A stretch of DNA of 36,873 nt. It comes from Armatimonadota bacterium (GTDB lineage: Bacteria > Armatimonadota > Armatimonadia > Armatimonadales > Armatimonadaceae). The notes below the pieces were generated by a model. The model saw only the letters and a list, made by a program, of their open reading frames with translations, was not told the origin of the DNA and did not search any database. Below, piece by piece: positions 30,389-36,873 of the stretch (positions are counted from its first letter, which is position 1; every line of letters starts with the position of its first letter). The stretch spans positions 1 to 36,873 of the forward strand of contig JAPLCP010000048.1 in NCBI GenBank assembly GCA_026392155.1. Direction: 5' to 3'. The position numbers and the translations under genes are program-made.

Positions 30389-31147
30389 CTAATCGGTAGG
30401 TGCCCCTCCACTCTTACCACCACCGGCTGCGGGAGGCATTCCCCCATCACCGCCAGGCCCCATTGCCCCAGGTCCCATGCTACCACTCATGCCACCAGAG
30501 CTCATGCCGGGAGGCATCCCACCTGTCATCCCACCTGCCATGCCAGCGGCACCCGCAATTGGAGCCATGGGTGGTACGACATTGTGAATGAGCTGAGCGG
30601 CAACCTGAATGGGGAACCCACGCTGCGCATCGGGAGGAAGCTGACGGATCTGCTGCATGCGCTGCCAGTCCGGCATCCCTTGAATACTCAGGGCCTTCAG
30701 GTCCGGGTTTCCAAAAAGTGTCAGGTAGAAACGTCCTACATCTTCCAGTTTCGGCACCGAGGCGCTAATACTCAGGCTATCTCCCTGAACCGCCATACTG
30801 TTGTACTCCACACCACGGTAGGTGTAGCGCGCAACATTACGATAGACCAAGCCAGGAAATCGGTTGTAGTACTGGATGTTCTTGACAAAATCCACTTTGG
30901 CCTGAATCGGCGCAATCTTGGCAAGCTCGTCTTTGGTCTTTTGTTCGGTGGCTTCAACAGCCGCCGCAGCCGTGTCGGCATTGTTTGCAGCCGTCAGGGT
31001 CTCATTGTATTTTGGATCCTGAAACGCAAAACGATAGACAAGCGGCGCGGCGATACAGGCCGCCAAGACAGAACCCGCCCACCACCAGGTGGCCCGAGTC
31101 TTCTTTTGTTCCGCGATATAAGCTGGTAAGAGGTTGATGCGCAGCAT
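30389..31147 (-). CDS. pilN: Type IV pilus assembly protein, PilN-type
   Basis: This 252-residue protein starts MLRINLLPAY, the INLLP motif by which PilN binds PilM in the cytoplasm. One transmembrane helix follows (about 22-40, WWAGSVLAACIAAPLVYRF), then a coiled coil (45-90) and a small periplasmic domain. From about residue 195 the tail is Gly/Met/Pro-rich (GGMTGGMPPGMSSGGMSGSMGP) and ends GGGKSGGAPTD, much like the end of the PilP-like protein. It sits between pilM and pilO, as expected. Confidence 0.85.
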   Translation of the reverse strand: MLRINLLPAYIAEQKKTRATWWWAGSVLAACIAAPLVYRFAFQDPKYNETLTAANNADTAAAAVEATEQKTKDELAKIAPIQAKVDFVKNIQYYNRFPGLVYRNVARYTYRGVEYNSMAVQGDSLSISASVPKLEDVGRFYLTLFGNPDLKALSIQGMPDWQRMQQIRQLPPDAQRGFPIQVAAQLIHNVVPPMAPIAGAAGMAGGMTGGMPPGMSSGGMSGSMGPGAMGPGGDGGMPPAAGGGKSGGAPTD

Positions 31148-31184
31148 CGTATTCTAGTCTTTCCCTTGAGAGGTTTGCTCAGTC

Positions 31185-31208
31185 AGACTACTCTTTTCAG
31201 AGTAGTCT
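31185..31208. other. Intercistronic hairpin between pilM and pilN
   Basis: AGACTACTCT and AGAGTAGTCT form a perfect 10-bp stem with a 4-base loop. On the minus strand no T-run follows, so it is more likely an mRNA processing or stability element than a full terminator. Confidence 0.65.
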
Positions 31209-31216
31209 TCAAAAAA

Positions 31217-32707
31217 TTATTCTTTTCCGAGAACCGCATCACGCGCGGCAAGTCCCAGAGCGACGGTCATTGCCGAAGCGATCTCCATACGGCGTGTCAC
31301 CGACATGTTCTTAGACACGACATTTAGCCCGGCAAAGGGATCGGCGACGCTTGTTGGGACTCCTAGATCGTACTCAATGTACTGATCCAGATTCTGCACA
31401 CGAGCGGAGCCCCCACAGAGCAGGATCAGATCCATCGTGTCGTTAGGATACTTCGAGCGGAAGTAATCCACAGATCGTCGCAGCTCCATCACAAACTCAC
31501 CCAGCATCGGCAAGATCGCATTGAAAACTTCTTTGCGACGCTCATAATGAGGCTCAACTTGCTCCACAGGGACCATCGCAGGCTCCACCACAACAGGTGC
31601 GTCGGCAATATCGGGCGCGGCTTCCTCAAACGGGCTCGCGAAAGGATTCGCAGGCTCGGCGAAGGGATTTGTCGCGGTTGAGTTGGCAAAGGGATTGTCA
31701 TCGGCAATATCAAAGGGAGAAGCGGGTGCCGCCGCTGGAGTCTCACCACCGCCAAAGAGGGGAGGTGGCAAAGGGGCGCTCATGTCCACGTCGAAGGGTG
31801 TCGAGATACCAGCGTCTTCCATTCCCCCCGCCGTACCGTACATCATCTCATCGGCCTGACCACTCTTAACCAGATCCATCAAGATGACGGCATGTGCCCG
31901 CTTCTCGTCCTCGGCAGCATCCATCGAGAGCCCTAGGCGATCCGCAATGGCTCGGGTGAGGTTGTCGCCACCGAGCGGAATCGTACGGGGGTAGCGCAGT
32001 GCGCCTCCCTTGAAGACGCCCACATCGGTCTGTGATGCGCCCATGTTGACGATCACCACATTTTTACTCTGCAGTCCCTCTTTCGAGAGATCAATCAGAG
32101 CACGACCTACCGCAAGCGGCTCAACATCAATGACCAGTGGCGTTAGCCCGGCGGCGGTCAGGGTGTTGATGTGCTGGGCGATCATGTCCCGCTGAGCAAC
32201 CGCAAGCAGCACTTCCATGTTGGGATTATTGGGATCGTTATCCGTCTCGGGATTGTCAATTTTCTGGAAAGACAGCTCAACATCACTGGCGGCGAAGGGA
32301 ATATGGCGCTCGACTTCCCACTTCATCGTCTCGGCCAGCTCGCTCGGGGTCATCTTAGGAACCTCGATCACGCGCACGACCATTCCTGCGGCCCCCGCCA
32401 CGGAACAGACGCACTTCGTGGCCTTGATGCCATTTTTCGTGCGCATCTGCTTCAGCGCTGCCCCGAGTGTTTTCGGATCGGCGATGACTCCCTGCATCAC
32501 TGTACCCGGCGGGGTGTTTTCGATAGCAAGGCCCGTGACACGCAAGCCACTGCCTGCCCCACTCACCTCAACCATCTTAATGGTCTGTGTTCCGATGTCC
32601 AAACCGACGAACGCTCCGCCGCTCGGTCTGGCACGAACCACTGGTTTTGGACGTGGAGCAGCCTTCGCTCCTCCGCCTTTTTTAGTCCCTTCGCCCAATC
32701 TCGCCAC
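31217..32707 (-). CDS. pilM: Type IV pilus assembly ATPase-fold protein, PilM-type, with NPF insert
   Basis: This 496-residue actin-like (FtsA/PilM fold) cytoplasmic protein binds the PilN N-terminus. Phosphate-1 motif VGLDIGTQTIKMVEV (about 34-48), IVNMGASQTDVGVF (phosphate 2) and LILLCGGSARVQNL (adenosine) are visible. It is longer than usual PilM (~350) because of a Lys/Pro-rich N-terminal tail (1-30) and an insert at about 278-388. The insert is acidic/Pro-rich with DNPFA, TNPFA and ANPFA motifs at 338-356 and lies before the last helical and adenosine-binding part. The start is GTG 32707 with AAGGAAGGA upstream. It is first of the pil operon. Confidence 0.9.
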   Translation of the reverse strand: MARLGEGTKKGGGAKAAPRPKPVVRARPSGGAFVGLDIGTQTIKMVEVSGAGSGLRVTGLAIENTPPGTVMQGVIADPKTLGAALKQMRTKNGIKATKCVCSVAGAAGMVVRVIEVPKMTPSELAETMKWEVERHIPFAASDVELSFQKIDNPETDNDPNNPNMEVLLAVAQRDMIAQHINTLTAAGLTPLVIDVEPLAVGRALIDLSKEGLQSKNVVIVNMGASQTDVGVFKGGALRYPRTIPLGGDNLTRAIADRLGLSMDAAEDEKRAHAVILMDLVKSGQADEMMYGTAGGMEDAGISTPFDVDMSAPLPPPLFGGGETPAAAPASPFDIADDNPFANSTATNPFAEPANPFASPFEEAAPDIADAPVVVEPAMVPVEQVEPHYERRKEVFNAILPMLGEFVMELRRSVDYFRSKYPNDTMDLILLCGGSARVQNLDQYIEYDLGVPTSVADPFAGLNVVSKNMSVTRRMEIASAMTVALGLAARDAVLGKE

Positions 32708-32753
32708 TACGCTTGTCCTTCCTTCTCTTCCCTACCGAGTGAGAGTATGCGCA

Positions 32754-32783
32754 ATTATACGGTCTCTGCATTTTCTATGTCAA
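32754..32783 (-). promoter_or_regulatory. pilM: Consensus sigma-70 promoter of the pil operon
   Basis: On the minus strand a perfect TTGACA (32783-32778), an 18-base spacer and a perfect TATAAT (32759-32754). Transcription would start near 32747, giving a ~40-base leader with AAGGAAGGA before the GTG at 32707. Confidence 0.9.
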
Positions 32784-32785
32784 GC

Positions 32786-32817
32786 AAAAAAGAAGAAAGG
32801 GCTGCACATGGCAGCCC
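32786..32817 (-). terminator. Rho-independent terminator after the Wzc-like gene
   Basis: GGGCTGC and GCAGCCC (32799-32817) pair around a 5-base loop, and the minus strand continues TTTCTTCTTTTTT. It lies a few bases after the stop and just before the pilM promoter. Confidence 0.88.
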
Positions 32818-32825
32818 CATCGACA

Positions 32826-35800
32826 TTACGAGCGTCCCCTTTTGAACCAATTAAGGATTCCACCAAGGCCTGTCGCCTTGGCTCTAGAGCGGTCTTTTCC
32901 CTGGTCCCCATCCTCATAATCACTATCAAAGTCGTCAAACTCATCATCAAAATCATTATCAAATTCATCCAGATATTCTTCATCATCGGGATCAAAATCA
33001 AAGCTGATAACGTCATCCTCGTCGGCCTTGCTCAGAATGGACTCTTGATGCGCAGGATTGGATAGCTCCACCGAACGGGCAGTAGGTGTCTCAATATTTC
33101 CTAGGAGAGGCGAGGTAGACCAGTTGGTCTTGAGTGGCTCACTTGCCTTGGGTGGCTCGCTGGGGCTCACGGGTGGAACCGGAATGATAATGGTAGGTGG
33201 CTCAGGCAGAGACTGCGGTGCGACCGTCGGGATTGTGGGCACCACCAGAGTCGGCTTCGGCGGCTCTTCTACGAAAGGCTTGGGCAGCTCGACAGATTTG
33301 CCTAGCTCCACCCCAACAGCTTTGGGGGTCTCAATCACGGGTACAGGGGGCACTTCAGGCACAATCGCGGGCTTAGGGGCAACAGGCTCGTCCACAACAC
33401 CTGGATTTCGGAGCGAGGGAGTGGGACGGGAGGCGAGGAAGTCTATTTCGTCGTCCTCCTCCTCATCGTCTTCACTCTCGAAATCGGAGGCTAGACGCTC
33501 AAAGCGCTCTTCTTCTTCCAGAGCCGTGCGGGAGGGATCACGGCCCGGAGCCGGCGCATTTTCCGTGGGCTTCAGGCGTGGGTAGTACTGATTGTGGTAG
33601 TGAACCGAGTCCACACTCTCTGAGGGCGCCGCATTGAGAACAACTCCGATCAGATTGGCATTGGCCTTGATCAGCATTCCCTTGACTTGCTCAACAGCAC
33701 CGCGTGGCACATCCCCGGCACGAATCACCAGCATGGTCGCGTCTATAAACGACGACATGATCGAGGCATCCGAGAACGTGATCGCTGAGGGAGCATCGTA
33801 GATCACGATATCGGCAACGGTCTTCAAGCGCTCATGAAGCTCGCGCATTTGCTGTGAGCCAACCAGCTCACTGGGATTGAGCGGAGGCGCTCCCGAGGTC
33901 ATCACTAAAAGCGACTCGATCTCGGTGCGCTGTAGGACTTCGTCAATGGCAAGACTCGCGCCTGCCAGCAGCGTGGTAAGCCCCTTCTGGTTGGGAAGAG
34001 AAAATACCCCGTGTAGGCTAGGATGGCGCAGATCCGCATCGACCAAGATCACTTTTTTCCCGGCCTGTGCCAGCGTGATCGCCAGGTTCGTCGCTGTCGT
34101 TGTGGCCCCCTGGCCGGGCTTGACGGTGGCAATTAAAAGCGAGCGGAACGGGTGCTCGATCTGTGTAAAGAGAATATCGGTACGCAGCAAGCGATACGAC
34201 TCTGCCGTGGGCGAGAGCGGGTCCAGATAGGCCACGCGTGGTGCCCGCCTAGGGTCGGGAAGCTGGGCCGGAATCTCTCCCGCCACTGGCAGCCCGAAGA
34301 GCTCTTCCGCATCTTTTTTGGTGCGCACGGAGTTGTCGAGCGCATCCAGACCAATCACCAGCGCAATACCTAAGATCAGCGCCAGAACCGTGGCGTAGAG
34401 CAGGAGCTTGATGCCATTGGCCATCGTGTTTTTAGATGGCAAGACATAGGCACGGGTGATCTGAATCGTCCCTGTCCGGCTGGTCTGGATACTTTCCAGC
34501 CGTGCACTCTGAAGCGCCTGGTTGATCCGTGTCAGGTTCTTATCAATCCCGTCAATCTCACGAGCGAGCTTACTGTACTCCGCTTGGAGAGCAGGCTGCT
34601 TCGCCAGACGATCCATCAGCTCTTTGTACTGCTTCTGGTGGGCACTGAGGGCTGCCTTCGCGGCGGCAAACTGACCACGTGCCATACTGAGTGTGCTCTG
34701 TGCAGAGAGATAGTTTGGGTTGGACTGCGACTGTGTCCAAGGCTTGTAGTTCGCCTTTGCCTGAGCCGTGGCTTGATTTAGCGCTGCCCGAGCAGTCTGA
34801 AGGTCAGGGTCGTTCTCACCTTTCGTTGCCGAGAGACGCTTTACATCAATAGACCACTTCTCGACATCCAGCTTCGCTGTCTTATATTGGGGATTTTCTG
34901 CCGCAGGCAGTGTGACCGTGATCGTTGGTTTCGTCTGAGCCAAGATCTGAATCGCATTTTTAAAGGTCTGCTCCGACGAGTCACGGGCGGACTCAAGCTC
35001 AGTAATACGGGTTTCTAAGAGCTGGGAGGTCTGACCGGTCGTCTCTTGGCCAATGAGCGAGGCGAGCTTGCTCTTGCGCTTAAAAACAGACATTGCATTG
35101 ATCGCACTCTGCCGCTGGCGCTCGGTATCCTCTTTTTGTTTAAGAAACCCCGCAATCGCCACTCGATTCGAGCTTTGTGCTGTCACGGCGTAGTTATCCA
35201 GAAACGCAACACAGAGCATGTTCAGGTAGAGAAGTGCCTCGTTTTCGCGTGGGAAGTGCCCTAAGAGCTGGATCTGGTTGTCAAACTGCCGGGCGCTCTC
35301 TGTGTCCAGAAGGCTAATCACCGGCTTGACATCCACAAACTGGCGCAGGTTATCGGCGATCTCGCTGGGCTCAAGCTTCAGTCCGTCCTGGGCAAACGCG
35401 CCTAGACGGTCCCGTGGAGCCGCCAGACGTGCCACTTCAGCGAGGCGAAAGCCTCGCTTCTGTTGCTCCAGCCGAGCCTGACGTTCTGCAGGAGCAAGCT
35501 CGCCTTCTCGCACGAGCTGATCGACTTTATCTTCGATCTGGCTGTCGTAAGGCGCGAAGTACTGATTGCGGTCAAGAATCGCATAGACTTCCTTCTTGCG
35601 TTCCTCTTCGTTCATTCGAAGCAGATTAGCCGTATTCAGGAAGGTGTTGTTGTTGTTGGCAAGCTGGGTGGCCAGCTCGGAAATACGCTTGCTAGAAGAA
35701 TCCGACGCAACCGCGGTGGTTTCGCCGTTGGCATTCGTCGCAACACTGGGCATGGCCTGCTGAAGGTTCAGGCGTGCGTCCGCGATCACCCCTGCGCGCT

Positions 35801-35909
35801 GGTTTTGGATAAAAATACCAATCACCACCAGAACAGCAGCGATCAGCGCCAGCCCAATGACAAGGTAGATGCGACGGTTAATCAGCCGCCAAATTCGCCA
35901 GAAGTCCAT
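32826..35909 (-). CDS. Wzc-like polysaccharide co-polymerase with BY-kinase-type domain and acidic tail
   Basis: This 1027-residue inner-membrane protein has a transmembrane helix near 14-34, a long periplasmic coiled-coil (chain-length determinant type, about 35-480) and a second helix near 495-520. The cytoplasmic ParA/BY-kinase-type ATPase spans about 570-765. The Walker A reads VKPGQGATTTATNLA: the invariant Lys is Ala602 while the early signature Lys597 is kept. Walker A' (VDADLRHP, Asp624/Asp626) and Walker B (IYDAPSA) are present. The Tyr cluster is reduced (HYHNQYYPRL). A ~260-residue Pro/Glu/Asp-rich tail follows, ending in an acidic DEFDNDFDDEFDDFD-type block and an amphipathic GLGGILNWFKRGRS. 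It is probably co-transcribed with the sigma-54 activator. Confidence 0.85.
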   Translation of the reverse strand: MDFWRIWRLINRRIYLVIGLALIAAVLVVIGIFIQNQRAGVIADARLNLQQAMPSVATNANGETTAVASDSSSKRISELATQLANNNNTFLNTANLLRMNEEERKKEVYAILDRNQYFAPYDSQIEDKVDQLVREGELAPAERQARLEQQKRGFRLAEVARLAAPRDRLGAFAQDGLKLEPSEIADNLRQFVDVKPVISLLDTESARQFDNQIQLLGHFPRENEALLYLNMLCVAFLDNYAVTAQSSNRVAIAGFLKQKEDTERQRQSAINAMSVFKRKSKLASLIGQETTGQTSQLLETRITELESARDSSEQTFKNAIQILAQTKPTITVTLPAAENPQYKTAKLDVEKWSIDVKRLSATKGENDPDLQTARAALNQATAQAKANYKPWTQSQSNPNYLSAQSTLSMARGQFAAAKAALSAHQKQYKELMDRLAKQPALQAEYSKLAREIDGIDKNLTRINQALQSARLESIQTSRTGTIQITRAYVLPSKNTMANGIKLLLYATVLALILGIALVIGLDALDNSVRTKKDAEELFGLPVAGEIPAQLPDPRRAPRVAYLDPLSPTAESYRLLRTDILFTQIEHPFRSLLIATVKPGQGATTTATNLAITLAQAGKKVILVDADLRHPSLHGVFSLPNQKGLTTLLAGASLAIDEVLQRTEIESLLVMTSGAPPLNPSELVGSQQMRELHERLKTVADIVIYDAPSAITFSDASIMSSFIDATMLVIRAGDVPRGAVEQVKGMLIKANANLIGVVLNAAPSESVDSVHYHNQYYPRLKPTENAPAPGRDPSRTALEEEERFERLASDFESEDDEEEDDEIDFLASRPTPSLRNPGVVDEPVAPKPAIVPEVPPVPVIETPKAVGVELGKSVELPKPFVEEPPKPTLVVPTIPTVAPQSLPEPPTIIIPVPPVSPSEPPKASEPLKTNWSTSPLLGNIETPTARSVELSNPAHQESILSKADEDDVISFDFDPDDEEYLDEFDNDFDDEFDDFDSDYEDGDQGKDRSRAKATGLGGILNWFKRGRS

Positions 35910-35918
35910 TTAACTCTC

Positions 35919-36873
35919 TTATCCGTTTACCACTTTAAGCTGTGGCTGTGCCGGCACCTCGACCATCCGCTGAAGTGCTTCCGGTAGCACTCCCACTTCA
36001 ATGCGCGTTGCCCCTTCGGGGGACATTACCACAGCGTACTCTATTACGTTTTGTAGCTCCCGGATGTTTCCTGGCCAGGTGTGACTCACGAGATACTCTA
36101 GTACCGCCTCCGAGATTCCCTCAGGGAAGGCACGGTCGTTGTCTTTGGCGATCTTATTCAAAAAATACAGAGCCAGCGACGGAATATCCTCGACACGCTC
36201 CCGCAGTGCGGGCAGGTGCACCGGAACGACATAGAGGCGGAAGTAGAGATCCAGCCGAAAGGTTCCCTCTTGCACGGCCTGCCAGAGATCCCGGTTGGTC
36301 GCCGCGACGACCCGGACATCCACCTTTACGTTCTTCACGCCACCGATACGGCAGATCTCCCGCTCTTGCAAGGCGCGCAGGAGCTTTACCTGGGTTAAAT
36401 GGGGAATGTCCCCAATCTCGTCTAAGAACAGCGTCCCGCCGTCGGCGAGCTCGAACTTACCTGGTTTTGCCGCTGCGGCTCCGGTGAAGGCGCTCTTCTC
36501 GTGCCCAAAAAGCTCGGACTCCAGCAGCGTGTCGGGCAGAGCGGCACATGAGATCGCCATAAACGGGCCGCGTTTTCGAGGGCTCGCCTCATGGACTAAC
36601 CGTGCAGCGACTTCCTTACCCGTCCCCGACTCGCCCAAAAGCAGCACGGTGGCCCGGCTGGCGTGGGATGCTTGCAGGAGCTGGTGTACCATTTTCTGGG
36701 TGGCGGGTGCGTTGCCAATCAGTGAGACTCCGGGAAGGTTGATAAGGTTCGGTATAGGTGCTGCGGTCGAGAGATTGGGCGCACTCCCGATCACCGACTT
36801 GACTTTGCCTGCCGGGATACTTGCGTGCGCGATGCTCTGCAGTGTCGGCTCAGGGCCCGCGATCAGGGCCCGC
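35919..36873 (-). CDS. Sigma-54-type AAA+ activator, N-terminus outside window
   Basis: The frame stays open to the window end, so the N-terminus is missing; about 318 residues are visible. An AAA+ sigma-54 interaction domain is clear: Walker A GESGTGKE, an HEKSAFTGA loop in place of GAFTGA (the first Gly is Ser), Walker [21 protein letters not shown] with the sensor Arg, and [11 protein letters not shown]. After the AAA+ domain only ~30 residues follow ([22 protein letters not shown]), so the usual C-terminal Fis helix-turn-helix is absent. It ends nine bases before the Wzc-like gene. It may regulate that gene or the pil genes, acting from solution or through its missing N-terminal domain. 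Confidence 0.88.
   Translation of the reverse strand, partial: RALIAGPEPTLQSIAHASIPAGKVKSVIGSAPNLSTAAPIPNLINLPGVSLIGNAPATQKMVHQLLQASHASRATVLLLGESGTGKEVAARLVHEASPRKRGPFMAISCAALPDTLLESELFGHEKSAFTGAAAAKPGKFELADGGTLFLDEIGDIPHLTQVKLLRALQEREICRIGGVKNVKVDVRVVAATNRDLWQAVQEGTFRLDLYFRLYVVPVHLPALRERVEDIPSLALYFLNKIAKDNDRAFPEGISEAVLEYLVSHTWPGNIRELQNVIEYAVVMSPEGATRIEVGVLPEALQRMVEVPAQPQLKVVNG

Noticed and set aside
30344-31129. 261-codon plus-strand frame opposite pilN
   Set aside because: Shadow of pilN; composition without domain features and no ribosome binding site.
32217-33065. 282-codon plus-strand frame across pilM start and the Wzc tail
   Set aside because: It runs antisense through a consensus promoter and a terminator that serve the minus-strand genes.

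Overview
The window looks like a chromosomal segment of a diderm bacterium of moderately high GC that is not a typical proteobacterium. It has an outer-membrane secretin with pilM/N/O-type partners, lipoproteins, a PASTA protein of the PknB type, a BY-kinase-like polysaccharide co-polymerase, a PdxS/PdxT vitamin B6 route, and several genes whose -10 box lies directly against the start codon. Armatimonadota (an Armatimonas-like lineage) is my best guess from overall character. That is inference, since no marker gene fixes the phylum. No stretch over 300 bases lacks a gene.

Region A (1-8143, + strand) is a carbohydrate/ester operon. It holds the end of a Gfo/Idh/MocA-type protein, three alkaline-phosphatase-superfamily 'sulfatases', two tandem paralogous Gfo/Idh/MocA oxidoreductases, a sugar-phosphate isomerase-type TIM barrel and an APS kinase (cysC). 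All three 'sulfatases' have Thr where the formylglycine Cys/Ser should be, and none has a signal peptide. Palindromic GC-rich elements fill the gaps, and some supply a stop codon or the Shine-Dalgarno sequence.

Region B (8117-15703) is housekeeping and regulation. A divergent ECF sigma factor/gmk pair shares a perfect 19-bp inverted repeat. It is followed by a lepB-histidine kinase-response regulator operon, two small genes, a three-gene operon of a repeat-rich lipoprotein plus two unknown proteins, and plsC. A tRNA-Gln(TTG) follows at 15790-15860.

Region C (15959-20033, +) is pdxS-nudix-pdxT-beta-propeller-luxE-like, tightly packed.

Region D (36873-20022, all on -) reads, in transcription order: sigma-54 activator (cut by the window end), Wzc-like protein, terminator, consensus promoter, pilM-pilN-pilO-pilP-like-STN protein-pilQ secretin, strong terminator, then aroK-aroB-small membrane protein-PASTA pseudokinase-rpe-membrane protein-ribD. 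The pilMNOPQ-aroK-aroB...rpe order resembles that in gammaproteobacteria. The pil proteins carry unusual Gly/Met-rich tails or inserts. Two signalling ATP-binding proteins (the PASTA kinase homologue and the Wzc-like ATPase) have lost catalytic residues.
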